Positions 8,818-18,627 are shown, counted from the first letter of the stretch. The stretch is 64,000 bases of DNA from Kordia aestuariivivens (GCF_014397005.1 NZ_JACGWS010000004.1:1-64000); one strand, 5' to 3'. Program-made: numbers and translations. The notes: generated from the sequence alone by a model not told the origin.

Positions 8818-8825
8818 CAAATTTA
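8818..8825 (-). promoter_or_regulatory. rpmE2 promoter -7 box
   Basis: On the minus strand TAAATTTG matches TAnnTTTG, about 42 nt before the rpmE2 start. A TTG at 8847-8845 lies 19 nt upstream, within the usual -33/-7 spacing. Confidence 0.6.
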
Positions 8826-8890
8826 ATTATTATTTCTGAATGTGCAACATTTTAATAAAAATATTTTGACATTTTATACGCTTGAATTTC

Positions 8891-8898
8891 TATATTTG
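8891..8898 (+). promoter_or_regulatory. Promoter -7 box of the DUF4199/GT2 pair
   Basis: TATATTTG matches TAnnTTTG. A TTTG at 8865-8868 lies 22 nt upstream, so both flavobacterial elements are present. The start codon at 8923 follows 24 nt later. Confidence 0.65.
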
Positions 8899-8922
8899 TG
8901 ATCTGCTTAAAAAACTGTATAC

Positions 8923-9426
8923 ATGTTTTCAAAAACATCTCATTTCGGAATTGCCTTAGGAATTCTGAATATTCTATTTTTCCTGCTGCAATATCAGCAA
9001 AATATTCATACCGATTCCAATAATATCTATGCAATTTTGATGTTACCAATTACGGTAGTCCTTATTATCATCGCAATTTTAAAAGCAAATAAGGATTTTA
9101 ATGGCGAATTGTTTAGTATTCGTAAAGGATTACAAACAGGAATTGGTGTTATTTTGGTTGGTGGAATGATCCTTTGGGTATATCAAATTATACACGCAAA
9201 TTTTATAGAGCCTGATTTTATTGATAAATTAGCTGCCGTAGCGCCAAAAAATTTAAAACTAAACGAACAATTTACACCTGAAGAAGTTGCAGAAAAAATT
9301 GCACTCTTTAAAGACAATTATAAATTTAGCCTATTTATTGATATTGTTTTGAAAAGCTTATTTACAGGATTTTTTGTTTCTTTGATTACTTCACTAGTAA
9401 TTAATGCTTTTTATAAACAACGATAA
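8923..9426 (+). CDS. DUF4199 domain membrane protein
   Basis: A 167-residue polytopic membrane protein with four hydrophobic segments (about 6-24, 36-54, 70-90 and 138-160). It has the DUF4199 pattern: after the second helix, FNGELFSIRKGLQTG leads into the third. DUF4199 genes commonly precede a GT2 glycosyltransferase gene in Bacteroidota, as here (9436, 9-bp gap). A role beside the glycosyltransferase at the inner membrane is inference; no catalytic residues are evident. Confidence 0.85.
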   Translation: MFSKTSHFGIALGILNILFFLLQYQQNIHTDSNNIYAILMLPITVVLIIIAILKANKDFNGELFSIRKGLQTGIGVILVGGMILWVYQIIHANFIEPDFIDKLAAVAPKNLKLNEQFTPEEVAEKIALFKDNYKFSLFIDIVLKSLFTGFFVSLITSLVINAFYKQR

Positions 9427-9435
9427 GATCAATTT

Positions 9436-10392
9436 ATGAATATATCTGTAGTTATACCATTACTCAACGAAGAAGAGTCTTTACAAGAGCTGTATGCTTG
9501 GATTGCGCGTGTAATGCAAGCAAACAATTATACGTATGAAGTATTTTTTATTGATGACGGAAGTACAGATCGTTCATGGGAGATTATTTTTGACTTGGCA
9601 ATAAAACACGAGGAAGTAAAAGGAATTCGTTTTTTACGAAACTACGGAAAGTCGCAAGCGTTACACGCAGGTTTTAAAAAAGCCATTGGCGATGTTGTAA
9701 TTACGATGGATGCCGATTTACAAGACAGTCCCGATGAAATTCCAGGATTATTCAAATTGATTACAGAAAAAGATTTTGACTTGGTTTCTGGTTGGAAAAA
9801 GAAACGCTACGATTCTGTTATCGCAAAAAATATTCCTTCAAAATTATTTAATTGGGCAGCCAGAAGAACTTCTGGATTGAAACTACACGATTTTAACTGC
9901 GGTTTAAAGGCGTATAAAAATATAGTGATTAAGAATGTTGATGTGTATGGAGAAATGCACCGTTACATTCCTGTATTGGCTAAAAACGCTGGTTTTGGTA
10001 ATATTGGCGAGCAAGTAGTACAACATCAAGCACGAAAGTACGGGAAAACGAAATTTGGCTATGATCGTTTTATTAATGGATTTTTAGATTTGATAACGAT
10101 TTGGTTTTTATCTAAATTCGGAAAACGTCCCATGCATTTATTTGGCGCTTTAGGTGTGATGATGTTTATGATCGGTTTCGCAGCGGCTGGTTATATTGGA
10201 ATTACAAAATTATACAAACTCGCGTATGATTTGCCTGCGATTTTAGTCACAAAAAATCCTTGGTTTTATATTTCATTAGCCACTATGATTATAGGAACAC
10301 AGTTTTTCTTGGCAGGTTTCTTAGGAGAAATTATATTGCGAAGCAAACGCGATAAGGAACGTTATAAAATCAGCGAAACAGAGAATGTTTAA
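9436..10392 (+). CDS. Membrane-anchored family 2 glycosyltransferase
   Basis: A 318-residue GT2 enzyme of the DPM1/GtrB type, which moves a sugar from a nucleotide donor onto a polyprenyl phosphate. The GT-A part has VVIPLLNEEESL, IDDGSTD (Asp40-Asp45) and the metal-binding MDADLQDSPDE near 95. The acceptor-side LRNYGKSQALHAGF is also seen. Two C-terminal membrane helices (about 232-258 and 272-298) anchor it. It probably forms an operon with the DUF4199 gene. Its stop overlaps the convergent T9SS gene by 4 bp. Confidence 0.9.
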   Translation: MNISVVIPLLNEEESLQELYAWIARVMQANNYTYEVFFIDDGSTDRSWEIIFDLAIKHEEVKGIRFLRNYGKSQALHAGFKKAIGDVVITMDADLQDSPDEIPGLFKLITEKDFDLVSGWKKKRYDSVIAKNIPSKLFNWAARRTSGLKLHDFNCGLKAYKNIVIKNVDVYGEMHRYIPVLAKNAGFGNIGEQVVQHQARKYGKTKFGYDRFINGFLDLITIWFLSKFGKRPMHLFGALGVMMFMIGFAAAGYIGITKLYKLAYDLPAILVTKNPWFYISLATMIIGTQFFLAGFLGEIILRSKRDKERYKISETENV

Positions 10393-13034
10393 CGCTTCAA
10401 CGTTACATTCCCTGTGATGACTCTTCCATTTTCAAGCACTAATTTATACCAATAATCGCCTGATGGCAACGGAACACCTTTGTATGTGCCGTCCCATTCG
10501 CTATTAGCTTTAATGTAGTTTAAATTCTTTCCATATCGATCATACAATTCTATGATTGCATTTGGGTAATATTCTTTTTGAAGCAATTGCCAAGTATCAT
10601 TGTAACTATCTCCATTTGGTGTGAAAAATTTTGGAAAACCTCCAACTAAAATCGTTTCAGAAGCAGCGTTACATTCGCCACGTTTCACAACAATATCATA
10701 CACGCCTGGATACACATTGACAAATTCGTTACTTTCAGAAAAAGTTGTTCCACCATTGATGGAATAGCTAAAAATACTTTCAGGATTATTTTCTTCTACA
10801 ACGATGATGTTTATTGCGTTTACATCTTGAAAGTCTTGTACTTCTATACGATCAATTGTCAATGAAGGTTCTTCTGCTACCACAAACGCTATTTCTTTTT
10901 CACAACCTGCAGTATTTGAAATTATTACGGTATACACGCCTGTTTCTGCCACCTCAATGGATGATGTTGTTGCATTGGTTGACCACAAGTAACTCGCATA
11001 CGTTTCTTCAAAAGATAACAAAACTGTAGCACCTTCATTTCCACATAAAAAAGCTTGCTGATCACCTATTTCTGGCTGAGCAACAATATTTACCATAATA
11101 CTTCCGATGAAACCACATTCAGTTCCGTAGGAAACTCTAAAAAACAGTTCGCCGTCAATGTTTATGTTAATTGGTGACGCATCCGAGAGTTGATTATCTT
11201 GTAACAACGCATCATTTCTAGTATTATAAACACCAATAGTAGCGCCGGGGAAATCATTTTCTAAGGTATCTTCTACTTGTGTAATGGAAATACCTGTACC
11301 GTTTACTTCACAAACATCGATAGTGTCGTATACACCTAAATTGGTTCCTGAATTTACTTGCAATCGTATTTGTGCAATCGCAAAACAATCGATGTATGAA
11401 AAGACTCTTGCGTATAAAACTTGTGAGTTTACCGTATTTGCATATATAAAATTTGTCAGTGAGTTTTCGTTCATTTGCGCATCATTCATACTTTCATAAA
11501 ATGAAATATTTATGTCAGCACTGCCATTATCTTCTTCAATAATAGTAATTGCTTCTTGCAGATTAAAGATTGATAAACCATCTGAATCATTATCATCAAC
11601 ATCACATTGTTCTAGTATAAATAGTGAATTTATACTTGGTGTTTCTTGAATGACAACAACTTCCGTAAATAATTGACTAGGCGCATTTGAAAAAGCAACA
11701 TTTATAGTCACCGTATATGACCCAGAACTTGAGAACGTATGCGTTGGTGAAATTAAAGTAGATGTATTGTTACTTCCAGAAGCTGGATCGCCAAAATTCC
11801 AATCAATACTTATAATTGTATTATCAGAAGTTACCGTGAAAGAAGTTGCATCACCGAAACAAAAATTTTCAATAGTTGCTATACTTTCATAATACGATTG
11901 CACCGAAGCTGGCAAACCAAAACGTGCAGAACTAAATCCTAAATCAACACTTTGAAAATCAAAATTACAATCTGCTCCTGCTAAATTTGCCGTATTTATG
12001 GTAGATAATTTATTTCCAGGTAATGAATGATAAATTCGTTTGTCCATTCCCAATTGTAGACTTCCCGCTAAAGAAGATATTACTTGCGCTTGCAAATAAT
12101 TGTGGACAATGTATTTTGTACTTGGAACATCTGTAGCATTCACATCATATTGTTGCAATTGCATATTCGCAGTCGCTCCAGAGAATAATTTTCCAGAAGC
12201 ATACAATTTAGATGAATTTGAAGAAAACTCAACGCCATAAAACATTAAATCATTTTCTAAAAATTCGCTATTTGACACCAATCCAGTAGCGCTATCAAAA
12301 TCATATAAATACAATGAACCGGCTTGTACTGGCTCAAATAATGTGTGTGCAATTGCTAGTTTTCTCCCGTTAGGTGAAATTTTCATACTTCCTCTAATAT
12401 TTCTATAATCGGAAATATTAGGCAATACATTAGAAGTTACAGGATTTGTATCTACGCCAGCCGCTGTTACTTTAAACGAGAAAAACTGATTATTTCGATG
12501 TGTAACTACCCAATAATTTCCATCAGAACTCAATGAAGCACTAACTTTTTCGGAAGTACTAGATAATAAATTGATATTTTTTGTGGTTACTGCGCCCAAT
12601 CCACCAGCTAGTGATATATCGACAATAGAATAATTAAATCCATTACTTTGATTAGGATTTGCACTATATGCGTCTACCACATCTGTAGTAAAAATATAGT
12701 AGATATTTGGATTCCCGGGATTTGGAATTATAATAGACGATTGTGTACTGGTCTGACTTCCGATTAAGTCTGTACCATTTGACATAATTCCGTGCACACG
12801 ATTCCATACGGTAACTCCATCTGTATAAAACAAGAGTGCCCCATTTGCATCTGAAATTGTTGAACAACCTTCCAGCGTATTTACTTGACCATTATCTAAT
12901 ATTACAGGTGTTCCCGAATTAAAATCTAGTCCAGCATTTACACCGAAAAACCAATTAGCGGTTTCACGTTGCGCATTTAAAGAGGTACAAAAGAATAGAA
13001 ATATGCAAAAGAGTTTTAGAGTATTTTCTTTCAT
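10389..13034 (-). CDS. T9SS type B secreted protein with PKD domain
   Basis: An 881-residue secreted protein. A signal peptide (LFCIFLFFCTSLNAQ) is followed by a ~370-residue beta-propeller-like region that often occurs in gliding-associated cargo. A PKD domain follows at ~405-465 (WNFGDPASGS, TVTINV). Further Ig-like segments lead to the C-terminal domain: FFTPNGDSYNDTWQL at ~800 begins the type B (gliding motility-associated) sorting domain, ending GNVTLKR. Cys-containing loops recur. It is presumably exported by T9SS and attached to the cell surface or released. The specific function is unknown. Confidence 0.9.
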   Translation of the reverse strand: MKENTLKLFCIFLFFCTSLNAQRETANWFFGVNAGLDFNSGTPVILDNGQVNTLEGCSTISDANGALLFYTDGVTVWNRVHGIMSNGTDLIGSQTSTQSSIIIPNPGNPNIYYIFTTDVVDAYSANPNQSNGFNYSIVDISLAGGLGAVTTKNINLLSSTSEKVSASLSSDGNYWVVTHRNNQFFSFKVTAAGVDTNPVTSNVLPNISDYRNIRGSMKISPNGRKLAIAHTLFEPVQAGSLYLYDFDSATGLVSNSEFLENDLMFYGVEFSSNSSKLYASGKLFSGATANMQLQQYDVNATDVPSTKYIVHNYLQAQVISSLAGSLQLGMDKRIYHSLPGNKLSTINTANLAGADCNFDFQSVDLGFSSARFGLPASVQSYYESIATIENFCFGDATSFTVTSDNTIISIDWNFGDPASGSNNTSTLISPTHTFSSSGSYTVTINVAFSNAPSQLFTEVVVIQETPSINSLFILEQCDVDDNDSDGLSIFNLQEAITIIEEDNGSADINISFYESMNDAQMNENSLTNFIYANTVNSQVLYARVFSYIDCFAIAQIRLQVNSGTNLGVYDTIDVCEVNGTGISITQVEDTLENDFPGATIGVYNTRNDALLQDNQLSDASPININIDGELFFRVSYGTECGFIGSIMVNIVAQPEIGDQQAFLCGNEGATVLLSFEETYASYLWSTNATTSSIEVAETGVYTVIISNTAGCEKEIAFVVAEEPSLTIDRIEVQDFQDVNAINIIVVEENNPESIFSYSINGGTTFSESNEFVNVYPGVYDIVVKRGECNAASETILVGGFPKFFTPNGDSYNDTWQLLQKEYYPNAIIELYDRYGKNLNYIKANSEWDGTYKGVPLPSGDYWYKLVLENGRVITGNVTLKR

Positions 13035-13104
13035 ATTTTCATAGCAATACTATAAAGTTATCCAAAATATCCAATCTATCAAAATAGAAACCAAATGAAT
13101 TCGT

Positions 13105-13112
13105 TATTTTTG
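13105..13112 (+). promoter_or_regulatory. Promoter -7 box of the phosphosugar mutase/ABC operon
   Basis: TATTTTTG fits TAnnTTTG and lies 19 nt before the start codon at 13132. No clear -33 box is visible. Confidence 0.5.
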
Positions 13113-13131
13113 TTTTTTAAAACTCCTATAA

Positions 13132-14856
13132 ATGACAAAGATTGACGCTAAAATTTTGGAAAAAGCAACTGCTTGGCTCTCACCAAATTTTGATTCAGAT
13201 ACACAAACAAAAATACAACAGCTTATAGCTAATGATCCGAAAGAACTCACAGAAAGTTTTTATACAAATTTGGCTTTTGGAACTGGAGGAATGCGTGGCG
13301 TTATGGGACCTGGAACCAACAGAATCAATAAATATACTTTAGGTAAAAATACACAGGGATTAAGCAATTATCTCAAAAAAATATATCCAAATGAACAACT
13401 AAAAGTTGCCATTGCGTACGATTGTAGACACAATAGTAAGTCGCTAGCACAAACAGTTGCCAATGTATTTTCTGCAAATGATATTCAAGTATATTTATTT
13501 TCAGATTTACGTACAACACCAGAATTATCGTTTGCTGTAAAATATTTAGATTGTCATACCGGAATTGTATTAACAGCTTCGCACAATCCGCCAGAATACA
13601 ACGGTTACAAAGTATATTGGTCAGATGGTGGACAAATTGTACCACCAGAAGATGACGAAATTATTCAAGAAATTAATCAATTAGATTTTGCTCAAATCAA
13701 GTTTGAAGCAAAAGATGATTTAATTCATTTGGTTGATACGGAAGTCGATGAAGCTTTTGCAAACGCAAGTGTGGCAAATGCCGATTTTAAAGTATCTGGA
13801 AAAGATAATTTAAAAATTGTATTCACTTCATTACACGGAACTTCTATCACCATGATTCCTGATGTTTTGAAAAAAGCTGGATACACTAATGTTCATATTG
13901 TTGAAGAACAGGCAAAACCCGATGGAGATTTTCCAACAGTTGTTTCGCCAAATCCAGAAGAACCAGAAGCCTTAAAAATGGCGATGCAATTAGCAGAAAA
14001 AGTACATGCTGATATTGTTGTTGGAACAGATCCTGATGGCGATCGTTTGGGTATTGCTGTCCGAAATTTAGAAGGAGAAATGATGTTATTGAACGGAAAT
14101 CAAACCATGGTTGTCATGACTGATTTCTTATTACAACAATGGAAAAACAATAATAAAATCAACGGAAAACAATTTATTGGCTCTACGATTGTATCAACAC
14201 CAATGATGGAAAAATTAGGAGAAGCGTATAATGTAGAATGCAAAATTGGCTTAACTGGCTTTAAATGGATTGCCAAAATGATCAAAGATTTTCCTGAATT
14301 GGAATTTATTGGCGGTGGCGAAGAAAGCTTCGGATTCATGACAGGCGACTTTGTACGTGACAAAGATGCAGTCACAGCAACATTGTTGGCATGTGAGATT
14401 GCAGCGCAAGCAAAAGCCAATGGAAGCTCCTTTTTTGCGTCTCTAATTGACATGTATGTAGCGCATGGTTTCTACAAAGAAAAATTGGTTTCTTTGGTGA
14501 AGAAAGGAATGGATGGCGCCGCTGAAATCAAGCAAATCATGGTAGATTTGAGAGAAAATCCACTCACTACTATTGATGGTTCAAAAGTAATCCGAATTGA
14601 AGATTATCAAGCTTCTACAACTACTGACATGGAGCATGGTACAAAAACACCTATTTCAATTCCGAAATCAAATGTTTTAATCTATTACACGGCAGATGGC
14701 ACTAAAATTGCAGCACGTCCGAGCGGTACAGAACCGAAAATAAAATTCTATTTTAGTGTAAACCTGCCTTTAGCAAACAAAGCAGATTTCGCAACTGTAG
14801 AAAAACAACTCGATGCAAAAATTGATCGCATCGTACAAGAAATGAAACTCAACTAA
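13132..14856 (+). CDS. Phosphosugar mutase (phosphoglucomutase/phosphomannomutase family)
   Basis: A 574-residue alpha-D-phosphohexomutase that interconverts hexose 1- and 6-phosphates. All four family motifs are present. The phosphoserine loop TASHNPPEYNGYK lies near 146. The metal-binding GTDPDGDRLG is near 300. The sugar-binding GGGEESFGFM is near 393, and the phosphate-binding ARPSGTEPKIKF near 528. Length fits the long PGM/PMM type of Bacteroidota. Its stop overlaps the start of the ABC exporter (TAATG), so the two are translationally coupled. Confidence 0.93.
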   Translation: MTKIDAKILEKATAWLSPNFDSDTQTKIQQLIANDPKELTESFYTNLAFGTGGMRGVMGPGTNRINKYTLGKNTQGLSNYLKKIYPNEQLKVAIAYDCRHNSKSLAQTVANVFSANDIQVYLFSDLRTTPELSFAVKYLDCHTGIVLTASHNPPEYNGYKVYWSDGGQIVPPEDDEIIQEINQLDFAQIKFEAKDDLIHLVDTEVDEAFANASVANADFKVSGKDNLKIVFTSLHGTSITMIPDVLKKAGYTNVHIVEEQAKPDGDFPTVVSPNPEEPEALKMAMQLAEKVHADIVVGTDPDGDRLGIAVRNLEGEMMLLNGNQTMVVMTDFLLQQWKNNNKINGKQFIGSTIVSTPMMEKLGEAYNVECKIGLTGFKWIAKMIKDFPELEFIGGGEESFGFMTGDFVRDKDAVTATLLACEIAAQAKANGSSFFASLIDMYVAHGFYKEKLVSLVKKGMDGAAEIKQIMVDLRENPLTTIDGSKVIRIEDYQASTTTDMEHGTKTPISIPKSNVLIYYTADGTKIAARPSGTEPKIKFYFSVNLPLANKADFATVEKQLDAKIDRIVQEMKLN

Positions 14857-16700
14857 TGAAATATTTTAAAAAAATTGCGCACTTTATAAGACCTTATAAA
14901 AAATATGCGCTACTTAATATTTTCTTTAACATGCTATATGCTTTATTTTCTGCATTAGCATTTATGGTTTTAATGCCATTACTAAATATTCTTTTTGATA
15001 AAGACACAGAAAAAATAACAGAAGAACCAACTTACCAAGGATTTACACAATTTGCTGATTACTTTGATAAGTACATAAATTATAACATTAGTGAAATTGC
15101 GGGAAGTGATGTTTCTAAAGCATTAACTATTGTCATTGCACTAATTTTATCCGTATTCTTCTTAAAAAATATCTTTAACTATTTAGCCATGTATTTTATT
15201 ACATTTTTGAGAAATGGCGTGTTAACTGATATTCGAAATGATTTATACAAAAAAACAGTCGAATTACCGCTTTCTTTTTATTCCGAAAAACGAAAAGGTG
15301 ACATGATGGCAAGAATTGGTACTGATGTGTTGGAAATACAACATTCCTTTCTATCTATTTTAGAACTTGTTGTTCGTGAGCCACTTACAATCATATTTAC
15401 AATTCTTTTCATGCTTACCATTAGTGTGAAATTAACTATTTTTGTATTCATTTTTATTCCTATTTCGGGATATATTATTTCTTTAATAGGTAAATCTCTA
15501 AAGAAAAAATCTGATCGTGTTCAGCGAGAACAAGGTACTTTTTTATCACTTTTAGAAGAGACGCTCGGTGGATTGAAAGTAATCAAAGGATTTGTTGCTG
15601 AACCACATTTCAATGGGAAGTTTCAAGAATCTACAGGACGATTTTTAAAATATTCAAACAAACTTTTAAATCGACTAAACTTAGCAAAACCAACAAGTGA
15701 GTTTTTAGGAATTTTGGTAATTGGTGTATTGCTTTGGTATGGTGGACACATGGTTTTAGTTGAAAAACTAGCAGATGGTGTTACACCTGCGCTAGATGGC
15801 GGAAAGTTCCTTACATTTATGGGTTTAGCATATAACATTTTAACGCCTGCAAAAGCAATTAGTAGAGCAAGTTATGGTGTAAAGAAAGGAAATGCTGCCG
15901 CAGAACGTGTATTAGAAATTCTCGAAACAAAAAGCCCTATTGAAGATGTACCAAATGCAAAAACAAAAGATGGTTTTAATACTGACATCAAACTAAATAA
16001 TATATCTTTTAAATATGATGACGCGTATGTATTGAAAAACTTCTCACTAAACGTTCCAAAAGGAAAAACAGTTGCCTTGGTTGGACAATCGGGAAGCGGA
16101 AAAAGTACGATTGCAAACCTTGTTACGCGTTTTTACGATGTAAATGAAGGAAGTATTGAAATTGATGACGAGAATATCAAAACGCTCACAAAAACTTCAC
16201 TACGCGGCTTAATGGGCTTGGTGACACAAGATTCTATTCTGTTTAATGATAGCATACGAAACAATGTGAAACTAGGAAAGCAAGATGCTACCGACGAAGA
16301 AGTAATTGATGCGTTAAAAATCGCGAATGCGTGGGAATTTGTCAAAGATTTACCCTCAGTGCTCGATCATAATGTGGGTGATTCTGGCGGAAAGTTATCT
16401 GGTGGACAAAAACAACGTTTGAGTATTGCCAGAGCTGTCTTAAAAAATCCACCAATCATGATTTTGGACGAAGCTACTTCTGCCCTCGATACAGAAAGTG
16501 AACGCTTAGTACAAGTGGCACTCGAAAATATGATGAAGAACAGAACTTCCATCGTAATTGCGCACCGATTATCTACCATTCAAAATGCAGATATGATTGT
16601 CGTGATGCAAAAAGGTGAAATTGTAGAGCAAGGAACGCATGAAGAGTTAATTCTGAATAATAAAGTATATACGAAGTTGGTGCAAATGCAGTCGATATAG
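14856..16700 (+). CDS. ABC exporter, ATP-binding/permease fusion (MsbA-like)
   Basis: A 614-residue half-transporter. The N-terminal ~330 residues hold six transmembrane helices of the type I exporter fold. The nucleotide-binding domain follows, with Walker A GQSGSGKST (~410), the signature LSGGQKQR (~514), Walker B MILDEATSALD and the switch AHRLST. It would homodimerise in the inner membrane to export a lipid, peptide or drug. An MsbA-like lipid flippase role is plausible but unproven. It is coupled to the upstream mutase gene. Confidence 0.92.
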   Translation: MKYFKKIAHFIRPYKKYALLNIFFNMLYALFSALAFMVLMPLLNILFDKDTEKITEEPTYQGFTQFADYFDKYINYNISEIAGSDVSKALTIVIALILSVFFLKNIFNYLAMYFITFLRNGVLTDIRNDLYKKTVELPLSFYSEKRKGDMMARIGTDVLEIQHSFLSILELVVREPLTIIFTILFMLTISVKLTIFVFIFIPISGYIISLIGKSLKKKSDRVQREQGTFLSLLEETLGGLKVIKGFVAEPHFNGKFQESTGRFLKYSNKLLNRLNLAKPTSEFLGILVIGVLLWYGGHMVLVEKLADGVTPALDGGKFLTFMGLAYNILTPAKAISRASYGVKKGNAAAERVLEILETKSPIEDVPNAKTKDGFNTDIKLNNISFKYDDAYVLKNFSLNVPKGKTVALVGQSGSGKSTIANLVTRFYDVNEGSIEIDDENIKTLTKTSLRGLMGLVTQDSILFNDSIRNNVKLGKQDATDEEVIDALKIANAWEFVKDLPSVLDHNVGDSGGKLSGGQKQRLSIARAVLKNPPIMILDEATSALDTESERLVQVALENMMKNRTSIVIAHRLSTIQNADMIVVMQKGEIVEQGTHEELILNNKVYTKLVQMQSI

Positions 16701-16728
16701 CTGTTAGCTGTTAGCTGTTAGCTGTTAG
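16699..16728. repeat. Heptamer microsatellite AGCTGTT x4
   Basis: Four perfect tandem copies of AGCTGTT begin at the stop codon of the ABC exporter. They lie outside coding sequence apart from the stop itself. Confidence 0.9.
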
Positions 16729-16967
16729 CGAAAATACTTTTACATTTTTAATTTAGCATCTTGACGCTTTTTTTTGCCACGAATACACGAATTATTTTTC
16801 TGTCATTGTTGGAGTTTTTAAACGTCACTTCGAGTGATTTTTTGAAATGAAATAAAGAAAAATTGTATCGAGAAGTATTTCTGTATCAAAGCTATTAGCG
16901 AAAATATTTTTTATCTTTAACTTAAACCATTATCTTTTTTTAAAGTCTAAAGACAAAACGCCAAGAA
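16729..16967. other. Intergenic region with fragments of dispersed sequence
   Basis: No ORF. The phrase ttagcgaaaata occurs at both ends (near 16724 and 16891). Bases ~16825-16885 contain a cacttcgagtga ... tatcgagaag segment of a kind I associate with dispersed intergenic sequence in flavobacteria. No terminator-quality hairpin or convincing promoter is seen before the sigma factor gene. Confidence 0.5.
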
Positions 16968-17510
16968 TTGAACGTTGTTGAGATAAGCCTTATCGATGAT
17001 TTAAAGAACCCGAAAATGCAAGAAAAAGCGTTTCGACAACTTGTGTCTACATACAAAGAACGCTTGTATTGGCATATTCGACGTATGGTGACGAGTCATG
17101 AAGATGCGGATGATGTGCTTCAAAATACATTTATAAAAGTGTTTAGAAGCATTGACAAGTTTAAAGGTGATAGCAAATTATATTCATGGATGTATCGCAT
17201 TGCGACGAATGAATCAATTACATTTATCAATCAACGTGCAAAAAAAGCAGGAATTTCTTCGGAAGAATTACAAGATCATTTGGTGAATAATTTACAAGCT
17301 GATGTGTATTTTGAAGGCGATGAAATTCAGTTAAAACTGCAAAAAGCCATTGCAACATTACCGCAAAAACAACAATTGGTATTTACCATGAAGTATTTTG
17401 AAGACATTACCTATAAAGACATGAGCGAAGTTTTAGATACTTCGGTTGGTGCGTTGAAAGCATCGTATCATCATGCTGTAAAAAAAATAGAAGTATTTTT
17501 AACAGATTAA
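16968..17510 (+). CDS. ECF-type RNA polymerase sigma factor (cassette 1)
   Basis: A 180-residue sigma-70 family ECF factor. Region 2 includes DADDVLQNTFIKVFR and the SKLYSWMYRIATNES helix. Region 4 carries LPQKQQLVFTMKYFEDITYKD and the recognition helix ending ALKASYHHAVKKI. The start used is a TTG at 16968, because sequence from there (EISLIDDLKNP) resembles close relatives; an ATG lies 16 codons further in. It heads a three-gene unit with a membrane protein and a Spy-like protein, the same order as cassette 2 at 34471-35892. Confidence 0.9.
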   Translation: MNVVEISLIDDLKNPKMQEKAFRQLVSTYKERLYWHIRRMVTSHEDADDVLQNTFIKVFRSIDKFKGDSKLYSWMYRIATNESITFINQRAKKAGISSEELQDHLVNNLQADVYFEGDEIQLKLQKAIATLPQKQQLVFTMKYFEDITYKDMSEVLDTSVGALKASYHHAVKKIEVFLTD

Positions 17511-17540
17511 ACCTTTTATCAGATTTAGAGTCAAACTATT

Positions 17541-18071
17541 GTGAAAAATAAAAAATTACATAACAACAATTTACCTTCTGGGTTTACAACTCCGAAAGAC
17601 TACTTTGATACTTTTGAAGCGCGTCTTTTTGACAAGTTACACACAGAAAAAATAATTCCTAAAACTGAAGGTTTTAAAGTTCCTGAGACTTATTTTGATG
17701 GTTTAGAAGATACATTGGCGAATCAATTGTTTGCATCAGAAGAAAAAGAAACGAAGGTAATTTCACTCAACACTAAGAAAAATTACTTGAAATATATTGG
17801 ATATGCAGCAGCAGCGTGTGTATTATTGTTAGGCGCAATCAATTTCTTTGGAACTACCACAACAGGAATTTCTATTGATAATGTTGTCAATAGTGAAATT
17901 AATACATTTATTGAAAATGATTTAATCGCATTGAATAATTACGAGTTACTAAGCGTATACGAAGAAGAAAACATTGATGTTGCAGCACTATTTGAAGTAA
18001 GCTTAAACGAAACAGAAACTATAGATTATTTGGAAAACACTGCAGATCCTTATGATTTGTTAATTGAATAA
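17541..18071 (+). CDS. Single-pass membrane protein, probable anti-sigma partner
   Basis: A 176-residue protein starting at GTG. The cytoplasmic part holds a repeated motif (SGFTTPKDYFDTFEARLFDKL-like near 15 and FKVPETYFDGLEDTLANQL-like near 45). One transmembrane segment follows at ~85-107, then an acidic exterior domain rich in Glu and Asn. Its place directly after an ECF sigma gene and the one-helix layout suggest an anti-sigma or co-sensor role. It has no recognisable ZAS (zinc) motif. Function is inferred from context only. Confidence 0.65.
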   Translation: MKNKKLHNNNLPSGFTTPKDYFDTFEARLFDKLHTEKIIPKTEGFKVPETYFDGLEDTLANQLFASEEKETKVISLNTKKNYLKYIGYAAAACVLLLGAINFFGTTTTGISIDNVVNSEINTFIENDLIALNNYELLSVYEEENIDVAALFEVSLNETETIDYLENTADPYDLLIE

Positions 18072-18075
18072 TATC

Positions 18076-18534
18076 ATGAATATGAAACTATATACTACAA
18101 TTTTATTTTTGTGCTTTGGGCTTTTTGTTGGAATGGCACAAAACGGTAATTTTGGCAAAAAAAATAAAGAGAAAATTAAAGCATTAAAGATTGCCTATTT
18201 TACAGAAAATTTAGATTTAACTGAAAAAGAAGCACAACAATTTTGGCCTATATACAATGCGTATGATGATAAAAATCATGAGTTGCGTGTAAAAGGAATG
18301 ACTAAAATAAAAAGAGATGCTGACAATTTGGATAGCATGACGGACGCAGAAGCAACTACTGTTTTGAATAGAATTGAAAACTTGGAAGCGGAAGTATACG
18401 AGAATAATAAGGATTTAATAAAAAAACTTAAAAAAATTCTTCCTGCAAAAAAAATCATCCGCTTGAAAAAAGCAGAACGCGATTTTAATAGAAAACTGAT
18501 GAAACAGTTTCGTCAAAAGCGTCGTGGACAATAA
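18076..18534 (+). CDS. Periplasmic Spy/CpxP-like protein (cassette 1)
   Basis: I start at the ATG at 18076 (152 residues); the frame is also open from a TTG at 18064, overlapping the previous stop. A signal peptide (LFLCFGLFVGMAQ) leads a mature helical, Lys/Glu-rich protein. LDLTEKEAQQFWPIYNAYDDK resembles the LTxxQ-type segment of Spy/CpxP-like sensors and chaperones. The C-terminus is very basic. The probable role is envelope stress sensing or holding of unfolded protein in the sigma circuit above. Strong hairpins follow at 18595. Confidence 0.72.
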   Translation: MNMKLYTTILFLCFGLFVGMAQNGNFGKKNKEKIKALKIAYFTENLDLTEKEAQQFWPIYNAYDDKNHELRVKGMTKIKRDADNLDSMTDAEATTVLNRIENLEAEVYENNKDLIKKLKKILPAKKIIRLKKAERDFNRKLMKQFRQKRRGQ

Positions 18535-18594
18535 AAATCAATGTCCTAAAAAACCTAGAATATTTTTAATATTCTTAACCTAAGCATTGATTAG

Positions 18595-18627
18595 AAAAGA
18601 GCATTTCTCACAAAGAAATGCTCTTTT
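18595..18627 (+). terminator. Rho-independent terminator of ECF cassette 1
   Basis: A perfect 14-bp stem AAAAGAGCATTTCT / AGAAATGCTCTTTT with a 5-nt loop. A smaller hairpin (AGAATATT/AATATTCT) lies just upstream at 18557-18575. Confidence 0.9.
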
